A stretch of DNA of 17,143 bases. It comes from CAYGUK01 sp964352985. GTDB taxonomy: Bacteria; Pseudomonadota; Gammaproteobacteria; JAHCLG01. The notes below the pieces were generated by a model. The model was not told the DNA's origin. It made no database searches and was given only the letters and a program-made list of their open reading frames with translations. Numbering within the stretch: position 1 is the first letter of the stretch; each line of letters starts with the position of its first letter. The stretch spans positions 1-17,143 of the forward strand of contig CAYGUK010000086.1 in the NCBI GenBank assembly GCA_964352985.1. The letters are read 5' to 3'. The translations under genes and the position numbers were made by a program. Of the stretch, positions 1 through 6,566 are shown piece by piece.

Positions 1-354
1 CCGTTCTATGCCTTGAACTTGTTTTCCATACATGTTTTTCATTTTTATCACATCAAATAATTGACATAATTTTTCATCTTCATCGCTAATTAACTCAAAT
101 GGGAATTCAAATTTAGTTTTGAATTTTTCATGCGATGCGAGTGAGTCACGAGATACGCCAAAAATAATTGTATTGAGACGTTGGAATTTAGCAAAATTAT
201 CGCGAAAATCTTGACCTTCTTGAGTGCAACCAGGTGTATTATCTTTAGGATAAAAATAAATAATAGTGTTATGACCTTGAAGATCGGTTGATTTAATCGT
301 GAGATCATTAGTTGTTTTTACGGAAAATTTTGGAAACTTTTGTCCGATTTTCAT
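1..354 (-). CDS. bcp: Thioredoxin-dependent peroxiredoxin Bcp/PrxQ, C-terminus cut by window edge
   Basis: My reading of the minus strand gives 118 codons from ATG at 354-352, open to the window edge. Bcp/PrxQ enzymes reduce hydrogen and organic peroxides in the cytoplasm, using thioredoxin as donor. Visible: the AhpC/TSA-type start (MKIGQKFPKF), the YFYPKDNTPGCT active-site segment with peroxidatic Cys43, and the FGVSRDS strand. The position equivalent to the E. coli resolving Cys50 is Gln48, so it may act as a 1-Cys form; Cys97 is the only other cysteine seen. About 35-40 C-terminal residues are missing, judged from the usual family length of about 155. It starts 11 bases after gcvR; its ribosome binding site (TAGGAC) overlaps the gcvR stop codon, so the two are probably co-transcribed. 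The gcvR-bcp pair facing away from dapA is the E. coli arrangement. Confidence 0.93.
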   Translation of the reverse strand, partial: MKIGQKFPKFSVKTTNDLTIKSTDLQGHNTIIYFYPKDNTPGCTQEGQDFRDNFAKFQRLNTIIFGVSRDSLASHEKFKTKFEFPFELISDEDEKLCQLFDVIKMKNMYGKQVQGIER

Positions 355-365
355 GGGCTTTCGTC

Positions 366-896
366 CTATACTTTTTCTGGCTCGAAGATTGCGTCGATGT
401 TTAATGATTCACAAAATATTATGAAATGTTCACGTAAGTCAGCGACAACAGAATCGGGTGGAATTAACACTGTTAAGTTGATATAGGCCATCGGGGTGTT
501 GCCTGGTTGTGATAAATAAGTGGTATTGTAGAGTTCATGAATTTCAATTTGTTGTTCTGTAAAATACTTTGTTAATTGCGCTAAAATACCGGGTTCATTA
601 AGACATGTAACATGAGCGGTATACGGAATAACATTGAGTTCATATTGACGAGGCTTCGCCCGTCTCATCGTTAGCAAGTACTCTTGTTTTTGACAAAATT
701 GTTTTAGCTGGGGTTCAATTTTTGCATAAACATCCCAGCTACCATCGATAAGCATAATTAATAAGCTAGTCGATTCGAAATTTGAAAATCGAGACTCTAA
801 TATATTACCACCCAAATCATGCACAATAGATAATACACTACTCATTAAATGGTAGTTGTCGTGCATAACTATTGTCACTACAAGTCTATCGCTCAT
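366..896 (-). CDS. gcvR: GcvR-type ACT-domain protein (glycine cleavage system repressor family)
   Basis: 176 residues made of two ACT domains, about 5-77 and 92-172, the architecture of GcvR. In E. coli GcvR binds GcvA and represses the glycine cleavage operon when glycine is scarce; that role is inferred here from family and synteny. The second domain keeps an ACT-like turn (CLNEPGILAQL, 98-108). In the first, the usual DRPGI-type ligand turn reads HDNYHL (12-17), so ligand binding there may be lost. The start at 896 matches the family N-terminus, although no clear ribosome binding site precedes it. It lies upstream of bcp and is divergent from dapA, which supports the assignment more than sequence alone, because GcvR-like proteins diverge quickly. 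It could instead be a generic two-ACT regulator. Confidence 0.85.
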   Translation of the reverse strand: MSDRLVVTIVMHDNYHLMSSVLSIVHDLGGNILESRFSNFESTSLLIMLIDGSWDVYAKIEPQLKQFCQKQEYLLTMRRAKPRQYELNVIPYTAHVTCLNEPGILAQLTKYFTEQQIEIHELYNTTYLSQPGNTPMAYINLTVLIPPDSVVADLREHFIIFCESLNIDAIFEPEKV

Positions 897-904
897 AGCG
901 TGGG

Positions 905-933
905 ATTGTCCGGTCTTCTGATTTCCTTGTCAA
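905..933 (-). promoter_or_regulatory. Candidate gcvR-bcp promoter
   Basis: On the minus strand a perfect -35 hexamer TTGACA (complement of 928-933) is followed after 17 bases by GACAAT (complement of 905-910), four of six matches to the -10 consensus. Transcription would begin almost at the gcvR ATG (896), giving a leaderless or near-leaderless message. That fits the lack of a clear ribosome binding site but could also mean that this is not the real promoter. Confidence 0.35.
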
Positions 934-955
934 TAGAAGTTTCAAGAGCTACTAT
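927..955 (+). promoter_or_regulatory. Candidate dapA operon promoter
   Basis: TTGTCA (927-932) and TACTAT (950-955) are separated by 17 bases, a good sigma-70 arrangement (five of six and four to five of six matches). The -35 overlaps, on the opposite strand, the TTGACA assigned to gcvR, so RNA polymerase could not occupy both at once. A second -10-like TATAGT at 969-974 lies nearer dapA. Confidence 0.5.
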
Positions 956-992
956 GCGTTGTTTATTTTATAGTGATCGCAAAGGGTGAAAT

Positions 993-1874
993 ATGTTTCA
1001 TGGTAGTATGGTCGCATTGATTACACCAATGCTAGATGACAAAACAATTGATTATGTGGCTTTGGATAAATTGATCGAATTGCATATTGAATGTGGAACT
1101 GATGGCATTGTAGTCTGTGGTACGACAGGCGAGTCTGCAACATTAAGCACTCAAGAACAACGACAATTAATACAACATTGCGTCAAAGTGATCGCCGGAA
1201 GAGTCCCATTAATTGCCGGTACTTATGCAACTGCAACGATGTGTGCTATCGAAAACACACGAGCCGCAATGCAAGATGGGGTGGATGCATGTCTTATTAT
1301 GACACCTGCTTATATCAAACCGACTCAAGAAGGTCTTTATCAACATTACAAGACAATTGCTGAAGCCTGTGCGATTCCACAAATACTTTATAACGTTCCA
1401 TCGCGGACCGCTTGTAATATCGAACCGGCAACAGTAGAAAGATTGAGTGCAATTTCTAATATTATAGGGATTAAAGATGCCACTGCTGACATGGCGCGTG
1501 CGCAAGAAATTATTTCTCGTTGTGGCGATAGCTTAAATTTATATAGTGGTGAAGATGCCACGGCATTACCACTGATGATGTTAGGTGGAAAAGGGGTGAT
1601 TTCAGTTACTGCGAATGTTGCACCTCGTTTAATGCGTCAAATGTGTGCGGCAACATTGACCGGTGATTATGCTCGAGCACAAATGTTAAATGAAAAATTA
1701 GCGTTACTTCATAAACAATTATTTGTGCAAGCAAATCCGATTCCCGTTAAATGGTGTTTATTTGAAATGGGTTTTGTGCAAAATAGTATTCGATTACCTC
1801 TAACGCCGCTTTCTTCTCGATATCACGAAACATTACGCGAAGCTATGCAAAAAGCTGAAATTAATTCTTACTAG
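993..1874 (+). CDS. dapA: 4-hydroxy-tetrahydrodipicolinate synthase
   Basis: Condenses pyruvate with aspartate semialdehyde, the first committed step to diaminopimelate and lysine; cytoplasmic TIM barrel. At 293 residues it has the usual length (E. coli 292), and catalytic residues fall at the E. coli positions: Thr44 and Thr45 in CGTTGES, Tyr107 (TPAY), Tyr133 and Arg138 in YNVPSRT, and the Schiff-base lysine Lys161 in IGIKDAT. The start has a GGGTGA ribosome binding site at 984-989. It is first in a run with the bamC-like gene and purC; its stop codon overlaps the ribosome binding site of the next gene. The same order occurs in E. coli. Confidence 0.98.
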   Translation: MFHGSMVALITPMLDDKTIDYVALDKLIELHIECGTDGIVVCGTTGESATLSTQEQRQLIQHCVKVIAGRVPLIAGTYATATMCAIENTRAAMQDGVDACLIMTPAYIKPTQEGLYQHYKTIAEACAIPQILYNVPSRTACNIEPATVERLSAISNIIGIKDATADMARAQEIISRCGDSLNLYSGEDATALPLMMLGGKGVISVTANVAPRLMRQMCAATLTGDYARAQMLNEKLALLHKQLFVQANPIPVKWCLFEMGFVQNSIRLPLTPLSSRYHETLREAMQKAEINSY

Positions 1875-1879
1875 GAAAA

Positions 1880-2233
1880 ATGATTATGCGAAATCTAATA
1901 AAATCTTTTGTTGTAACAGCCACTATTTTAGGTTTAACAAGTTGTGCTAACTTCAATAAATCAGTTGCGAGCTTTGAACAATCGCAAGATAAAGCTTATC
2001 TGACTAGTCACAGTGGCCATCGCTTAATCATACCTGGTGATTTAAGTGACGCGAATATTCACGATCAATATCCCATCCCAAATATTCCTAATCAAAATCA
2101 AACAGGGCAACCTTCATTGATCCCACCTGGTAGTTTGTCACAAACTATTTTGGCGCAAAAACCTCAATTACCTAACTATCATCATCAGGCTAAATTGACC
2201 AATACCAAAGTATTACCTAAAATTGCGCATTAA
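1880..2233 (+). CDS. Short BamC-like lipoprotein (N-terminal region only)
   Basis: 117-residue lipoprotein. The signal peptide ends in lipobox LTSC, with Cys22 as the lipidated residue followed by Ala-Asn, which does not favour inner-membrane retention. ATG at 1886 is an alternative start with better spacing from the AGGAA at 1873-1877. Position between dapA and purC is that of bamC (nlpB), and the segment around residues 45-70 (GHRLIIPGDLSD, then YPIPNI) resembles the unstructured N-terminal part of BamC that lies along BamD in the E. coli complex. E. coli BamC is about 344 residues with two helix-grip domains; both are absent here. The rest is Pro/Gln/Asn-rich. Probably a reduced BamC of the outer-membrane assembly machinery; the sequence match is short, so synteny carries much of the weight. 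Confidence 0.72.
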   Translation: MIMRNLIKSFVVTATILGLTSCANFNKSVASFEQSQDKAYLTSHSGHRLIIPGDLSDANIHDQYPIPNIPNQNQTGQPSLIPPGSLSQTILAQKPQLPNYHHQAKLTNTKVLPKIAH

Positions 2234-2255
2234 TTTTTGCTTGGAGTAACATTTT

Positions 2256-2969
2256 ATGAATCGAAGCGAGCAACTTTATCGTGGTAAAGCGAAAACCATG
2301 TATAAAACTGAAGACTCATCGCATTTAATCATGCACTTCAGAGATGATATTACTGCGTTTAATGCTGAAAAAACAGCACAACTACAACGCAAGGGTAAAG
2401 TGAATAATTCATTTAATGCTTTTATCATGGATAAATTACATCAAGCCGGAATTAAAACCCATTTTGTAAAAACGCTTTCCGAGAATGAAAGTTTAGTTAA
2501 AGTAATGGATATGATCCCCGTTGAGTGTGTGGTTCGTAATATAGCCGCAGGTTCAATATGTAAACGTCTTGGTCTAGAAGAAGGTATCGAATTAGAACCT
2601 CAAACGTTTGAATTTTTTTACAAGTCAGATGAATTAGGCGATCCTATGATTAATCAATATCATATTCGCACGTTTAATTGGGCAAGTGAAACTGAAGTCA
2701 AACAAATGATCGAACAAAGTTTTAATGTGAATAAAGTTTTAAAACAATTATTCCTTGATGCCAATATGTTATTAGTCGATTACAAGTTAGAATTTGGCCG
2801 TAATCAAGGTGAAATTTTATTGGGTGATGAATTTACACCAGATGGCTGTCGTATTTGGGATGCTGATACCCGAGAAAAATTTGATAAGGATCGCTTTCGC
2901 CGTGATTTAGGTAATGTTGTTGAATCCTACGAAATCGTAGCCGAGCGTCTAGGTATCAAGATCGATTAA
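2256..2969 (+). CDS. purC: Phosphoribosylaminoimidazole-succinocarboxamide (SAICAR) synthase
   Basis: Ligates aspartate to CAIR using ATP in de novo purine synthesis; cytoplasmic. 237 residues, the same as E. coli PurC. Family motifs are plain: YRGKAKTMY (8-16), FRDDITAFNAEK (28-39), VECVVRN (89-95), GSICKRLG (99-106), and later DYKLEFGR and DEFTPDGCRIWD. A GGAG ribosome binding site at 2243-2246 fixes the start. It lies 22 bases after the bamC-like gene, probably in the dapA transcript. The tRNA-Ser gene begins 48 bases after its stop. Confidence 0.98.
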   Translation: MNRSEQLYRGKAKTMYKTEDSSHLIMHFRDDITAFNAEKTAQLQRKGKVNNSFNAFIMDKLHQAGIKTHFVKTLSENESLVKVMDMIPVECVVRNIAAGSICKRLGLEEGIELEPQTFEFFYKSDELGDPMINQYHIRTFNWASETEVKQMIEQSFNVNKVLKQLFLDANMLLVDYKLEFGRNQGEILLGDEFTPDGCRIWDADTREKFDKDRFRRDLGNVVESYEIVAERLGIKID

Positions 2970-3017
2970 TTTCTAAATATATTAATATCGCATAAAAATA
3001 AATGTCGATTAATAACA

Positions 3018-3111
3018 GGAGAGGTACCGAAGTGGTCATAACGGCGCCGACTCGAAATCGGTTGGGGGTTTAAACAATCCCACATGGGTTCGAATCCCAT
3101 CCTCTCCGCCA
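3018..3111 (+). tRNA. tRNA-Ser (anticodon CGA, reads UCG)
   Basis: Full class II tRNA cloverleaf. Acceptor stem GGAGAGG (3018-3024) pairs with CCTCTCC (3101-3107), discriminator G3108, and CCA is encoded at 3109-3111. The anticodon stem GCCGA/TCGGT (3046-3050 and 3058-3062) encloses loop CTCGAAA with anticodon CGA at 3053-3055. A long variable arm (TGGG at 3063-3066 with CCCA at 3079-3082), typical of serine tRNA, precedes the T arm ATGGG/CCCAT (3084-3088 and 3096-3100). No hairpin terminator follows. Confidence 0.97.
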
Positions 3112-3170
3112 ATTCAAAAAAAATCAACTCTTCCACATATATCATATTCAATCTCCTAATCTAAACCCAA

Positions 3171-3208
3171 TAAATTAATTTGATTAATTAACTAAACTAA
3201 TTTAATAT
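3171..3208 (+). promoter_or_regulatory. Candidate promoter and operator for the MarR unit
   Basis: TTGATT (3180-3185) and TAATAT (3203-3208) are 17 bases apart, each four of six to consensus. An inverted repeat TAAATTA (3171-3177) / TAATTTA (3198-3204) brackets this promoter, which would suit a MarR-type repressor acting on its own operon. The region is so AT-rich that chance matches are likely. Confidence 0.35.
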
Positions 3209-3228
3209 CCCCCAAAAAGGAGATAAAC

Positions 3229-3753
3229 ATGCAACAAAATGCGAAAACCTTTTGGCAACATTTCAACGATCAAAATTTTAACGAAGCTGATAAAAGCTTT
3301 AATGAATTAACAGCAGAAGAAAGACAAGAAATATTATCAGCGCTATTTCAACAAGGCGCAATTGCGCATCAACCCTTTATGATCTCTGTTCTACGTGGTC
3401 ACTTAAAACAAGATAAAATGTTTGCTGATTTTTATGAATCCTGGTTACCTGAAGATTTGTGCGATAAAAAAATTGAGCTTCATAATAAAACATATTATCA
3501 AGGATTTCCATCACCGGTGCGAGTATTAAATGGTGTGAATATCAGTAATCAACATGATGTGGTGAGTATTGGTATAACATGGCTTAAATCAAAAGAAGAT
3601 GAAAAAAAATTCTGGTCATATTTAGAAAATTTGCAACAAGGTGGAGATAAGGTTAATGAAATTCGCCACGATAGAATTAAAGATGTTGCCGATAGAGAAT
3701 TGCTGGGCTTATATCTTGTAAAATCAGATGATAATTTGGGAACGCCTTTTTAA
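3229..3753 (+). CDS. Protein of unknown function, first gene of MarR unit
   Basis: 174 residues, not recognised. The start is well supported by AAGGAGAT at 3218-3225. No signal peptide or membrane helix is seen, so it is probably cytoplasmic. The N-terminal half (about 1-75) is polar and looks helical. The C-terminal half alternates hydrophobic strand-like stretches (VRVLNGVNIS, VVSIGITWL, LLGLYLVKS) with a charged helix-like segment (SKEDEKKFWSYLENL), suggesting a small alpha/beta domain, but I cannot assign a family. The regulator gene begins 8 bases after its stop, so the two are almost certainly co-transcribed; it may be a target or partner of that MarR protein. Confidence 0.75.
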   Translation: MQQNAKTFWQHFNDQNFNEADKSFNELTAEERQEILSALFQQGAIAHQPFMISVLRGHLKQDKMFADFYESWLPEDLCDKKIELHNKTYYQGFPSPVRVLNGVNISNQHDVVSIGITWLKSKEDEKKFWSYLENLQQGGDKVNEIRHDRIKDVADRELLGLYLVKSDDNLGTPF

Positions 3754-3761
3754 AGATTACA

Positions 3762-4229
3762 GTGAATCAACACATGAAAAAAAAATCAGACAATATTCAA
3801 CAAGATCGAATTAAACGATTTTTAATTTGTAATAGTAAAATGCGCGAAGCTACCTTAGGATCTGAAAAAGCATTTTTAAAATTAGCCGGCAATATTAGCA
3901 CGGCACAATTACAAATAATTCTGGCGATTGGTGATAATACACCTTGTACCATGAGTGGACTAGCAAAGGTTCTACATTTTTCAAAAGCGAATATTACACA
4001 AATGGTCGATCGCTTAATTTATAAAAAATATGTCAAGAAAGTTCAATCTAAATTAGATAAACGTGTTGTCGAAGTTCAGCTCTTAACAAAAGGGCAACAA
4101 GTTGTTCGGCTTAATCAAGAACATGTTGAACAAGTAGCGAAACAATGGTTTAGTAAAATGACCGATGAGGAACAAGAAATGATGTTAAGCTTTTGGGAGA
4201 AATATTTAAATGAAGCAGATAAAAACTAA
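3762..4229 (+). CDS. MarR-family transcriptional regulator
   Basis: 155 residues from a GTG start; ATG at 3774 is an equally plausible start, with GTGA 8 bases upstream as a weak ribosome binding site. The central winged helix-turn-helix is clear: TMSGLAKVLHFSKANITQMVDRL forms the DNA-binding helices, followed by the wing with the DKR signature (VQSKLDKRVVEVQLLTKG), and helical N- and C-terminal parts for dimerisation. MarR proteins are usually dimeric repressors released by small ligands or oxidation; the only cysteine I see outside the DNA-binding part is near the N-terminus (LICNSKM). Its own operon is the most likely target. It overlaps the next gene by 20 bases. Confidence 0.93.
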   Translation: MNQHMKKKSDNIQQDRIKRFLICNSKMREATLGSEKAFLKLAGNISTAQLQIILAIGDNTPCTMSGLAKVLHFSKANITQMVDRLIYKKYVKKVQSKLDKRVVEVQLLTKGQQVVRLNQEHVEQVAKQWFSKMTDEEQEMMLSFWEKYLNEADKN

Positions 4230-4611
4230 ACTTTCTGAATTAACGGAAAGCTTCATGAAGTCTTTTTCAAAAGCAGATTTTGTTCGACTGGATAAATTAT
4301 TAGATACTAATGTAAAAAGCTATATGACTAACCGTGAAGGAGGGGTAAATTTAATAGAAGGCAGTTTGGCCCTAATCACTAATTTAAAATCGCTTGATGT
4401 TGAGACAGTAAAACCTACTATTAAAATTACACAAATCAATGAGATCAATGCTTTTCAGGTACTTGTTATGATAGAAATTCAAGCTAATAGAAATGCAAAA
4501 TCACTTCATAATTTCGCGGCATATTTAATAACATTTCACAACGAAAAAATTATAGAGATCCAAATGGTAGAAGCAAAACCTCAATACAGCGATGAATTTT
4601 GGAAAAATTAA
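4210..4611 (+). CDS. NTF2/SnoaL-like fold protein
   Basis: 133 residues. The pattern of N-terminal helices, central strands and the C-terminal strand pair LITFHNEKIIEIQMVEAKPQYSDEFW (110-131, shown here only to mark the region) matches the nuclear transport factor 2/SnoaL-like fold, whose bacterial members are small cone-shaped proteins that bind or isomerise small hydrophobic ligands. The ending MVEAKPQYSDEFW is typical of this group. The start has GGGAGA at 4195-4200 inside the MarR gene, which it overlaps by 20 bases, so translation may be coupled. Being under the same MarR regulator suggests a role in handling the inducing compound; the substrate is not evident. Confidence 0.78.
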   Translation: MKQIKTKLSELTESFMKSFSKADFVRLDKLLDTNVKSYMTNREGGVNLIEGSLALITNLKSLDVETVKPTIKITQINEINAFQVLVMIEIQANRNAKSLHNFAAYLITFHNEKIIEIQMVEAKPQYSDEFWKN

Positions 4612-4667
4612 CAGAGGTTATCTTATTATATTTTTTTAAGGTCTTCGTACGATATTGAAAATTAATC

Positions 4668-4683
4668 ATTCATTATAGTGAAT
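4668..4683. promoter_or_regulatory. Imperfect 16-bp palindrome, possible operator
   Basis: ATTCATTATAGTGAAT is a near-perfect palindrome (one mismatched pair) between the NTF2-like gene and the ankyrin-zincin gene. Length and AT content fit sites bound by dimeric winged-helix regulators, possibly the MarR protein encoded just upstream. No stem-plus-T-run structure makes it a terminator. Confidence 0.3.
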
Positions 4684-4754
4684 TTATTGAGCACTATTTT
4701 AAACTTGATTTAAGATAAAATAATTAAAAAACTAGCACAATAATAAGAATAAAA

Positions 4755-6479
4755 ATGATTAATGAAAAAGATGTTGAAATAACTTTAATAATAAAAAAAT
4801 TACTTAAAAACTATGAAGATTTGAATAAAGCAAATGTTAATTATGACCAGATAGATCGAGATATAGCAGAAAATCTTTCTCAGTTGGTTGACCTCGTTGA
4901 TTTAAATGAATCGAATTTTTTTAAATCTTTTACAATATTTATTGACTTGGTTGAGTTTTGCAACTCTAATAATAAGAGAAGAGCACACCAACAACTATTC
5001 TCAGCAATTTTAGATTGTTATCCTGAGTTGTTGAAAGCTAAAGATCAAAATGGAAATAATATATTACATTTTATATTAAATAAAAAGTTGAACTATTTAA
5101 TTGAGTGTCTGCCAAATTCTGACAAAGAGCGATTATTCTCCGAAAAAAATAAAGCGGGTGACACCCCAAAAAACATAGCGATATTGTATAGGAATACCGA
5201 AGCGGAATTCTTATCGTCGAAAGATCAAGCAGCGTTTTGTCCTGAATTACTATCACGTTGGGCCAAAATGGGCAATATCACACAAAAATATCCAAAAAGA
5301 AAAAAACCTATTTCACAGATTTGTTCCATCGCTATTCTTGAATCAGTACTACATACTCAACTAAATAAAAAAGATTACAAAGCATTTATTAGAGCATTGA
5401 ATAACGCATGTGAAACATTACCTGTTTGCGAATCACTATTTTCAATTTTAGCTTATTTATCTTACTCTAATAAGGGTCGAGAAAATTTAGAAGATAGAAT
5501 AGAAAGTGTTGGTCGAGTATCCGCCGAAGCTAGGAAATTGAGAGATAATAGTAATTCAGGAAGAAACAGTGATGATGCTGATGACGTAGAGTATTCAAAA
5601 GAGTCTGAAGAAAAATTATCTGAGGAAAAGCATTTTGAATTAAGTTCCGAACCTTCTTTAACTAGAAGTATCACCATTGCTGAAGATAATGTCACGAATT
5701 ACATGGCAGAAAGGATAGGTTTTAAAATTTATCTTCTAAGAAAAGAAGATTTTGATAAAACGCTTATAAAAGAATGCTCGTCCTTGTTAGGATATTACCA
5801 TTTTGATGATACAATTTATATTTTATATAATCCAGGTCAGAACTTAGAAAATATTGTTGCTACTTTTATACACGAATCATTTCACTATATTATAGATGTT
5901 CTTTTTAAGAATAAAGCCAGACCATTTCATATGGATTATGTTGAGGAGGGTGAATTTGATCAAATTATTAATGAAACTAAAAATAAGTTATTCATGTTTC
6001 TTCAATTTTGTTGTGTTGTAAATCCAATGGCTGAAGGATCACTAGATCCCATCACACTAAATGTATTAACTACATTGCAATCAGTTTTTATGCAGTATCC
6101 CGAAGAACAATATTCTGCTGAGTTGATTGTTAGAGTGCCGCAACTTTATTACCAGCATGGTGAAGATAAAGTACGGAAAGTTCTTAGTGTTTTAGCGCCC
6201 AAGTTACAAGATTACTTTGATAAAGTGATAGTAGAAAAACAAATGAAGCCTTTTATGATTAAAGAAAACATTATATTTAAAAACATACTTCGACTTAGTT
6301 GTTCAACAGGACGAAATTCGAAAATTTCACTGCGTTATTATGAAAATAAAAAAGTATTAAATTATTTAATATTTGGGCCAAGGGGAGAAAACGATAAAAA
6401 ACCAGAGGAAGATAATTCAGTCCAACATTTATTACCTCAATTGCGAAGTAAGAAAAAAAAATGTAACTATTCAGCATAA
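4755..6479 (+). CDS. Putative effector: ankyrin-like repeats plus HExxH zinc protease domain
   Basis: 574 residues, no known family recognised. Residues 1-80 are helical and polar. Residues 90-150 hold about two ankyrin-like repeats (AKDQNGNNILHFIL at 95-108; NKAGDTPKNIA at 132-142). Residues 258-305 are a Ser/Glu/Asp-rich linker. The C-terminal half contains HESFH (373-377), a HExxH zinc site with catalytic Glu374, preceded by a strand (TIYILYN, 353-359) as in zincin folds. A possible third ligand is Glu456 in YSAEL, about 80 residues later, a spacing and context like toxins of the anthrax lethal factor type. No signal peptide or membrane helix is seen. Ankyrin domains joined to enzymes are common in effectors of intracellular bacteria, so secretion into a host is inferred. 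The ribosome binding site is weak. The last five residues and stop codon lie inside a palindromic repeat. Confidence 0.8.
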   Translation: MINEKDVEITLIIKKLLKNYEDLNKANVNYDQIDRDIAENLSQLVDLVDLNESNFFKSFTIFIDLVEFCNSNNKRRAHQQLFSAILDCYPELLKAKDQNGNNILHFILNKKLNYLIECLPNSDKERLFSEKNKAGDTPKNIAILYRNTEAEFLSSKDQAAFCPELLSRWAKMGNITQKYPKRKKPISQICSIAILESVLHTQLNKKDYKAFIRALNNACETLPVCESLFSILAYLSYSNKGRENLEDRIESVGRVSAEARKLRDNSNSGRNSDDADDVEYSKESEEKLSEEKHFELSSEPSLTRSITIAEDNVTNYMAERIGFKIYLLRKEDFDKTLIKECSSLLGYYHFDDTIYILYNPGQNLENIVATFIHESFHYIIDVLFKNKARPFHMDYVEEGEFDQIINETKNKLFMFLQFCCVVNPMAEGSLDPITLNVLTTLQSVFMQYPEEQYSAELIVRVPQLYYQHGEDKVRKVLSVLAPKLQDYFDKVIVEKQMKPFMIKENIIFKNILRLSCSTGRNSKISLRYYENKKVLNYLIFGPRGENDKKPEEDNSVQHLLPQLRSKKKKCNYSA

Positions 6480-6512
6480 ATGCTAAATAGTTACCCTGAT
6501 AATACTGTCTAA

Positions 6513-6528
6513 CCTGGCAAAAGCCAGG
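6513..6528. other. Perfect hairpin CCTGGC-AAAA-GCCAGG
   Basis: Six GC-rich base pairs around an AAAA loop, notable in such AT-rich DNA. No T-run follows on either strand, so it is not a standard intrinsic terminator. It lies within the repeat element. Confidence 0.6.
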
Positions 6529-6540
6529 CTAAGGGCACTT

Positions 6541-6566
6541 AAGAGGAGAATCGCAATTCTCCCCTT
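6541..6566. other. Eleven-position hairpin with CGCA loop
   Basis: AAGAGGAGAAT pairs with ATTCTCCCCTT around the loop CGCA, ten of eleven positions complementary. With the hairpin at 6513 it makes the repeat element strongly structured as RNA or single-stranded DNA. It is followed by one extra T and then mixed sequence, so at best a weak terminator. Confidence 0.6.

Noticed and set aside
90..308. Minus-strand 72-codon ORF
   Set aside because: It overlaps bcp in another frame; the bcp frame matches the peroxiredoxin family throughout.
2966..3151. Minus-strand 61-codon ORF
   Set aside because: It runs antisense across the tRNA-Ser gene and has no ribosome binding site; a chance ORF.
6453..6461. 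A9 run as a second phase-variation tract
   Set aside because: It lies at the very end of the gene, where slippage would change only a few residues, and A runs are common in such AT-rich DNA.
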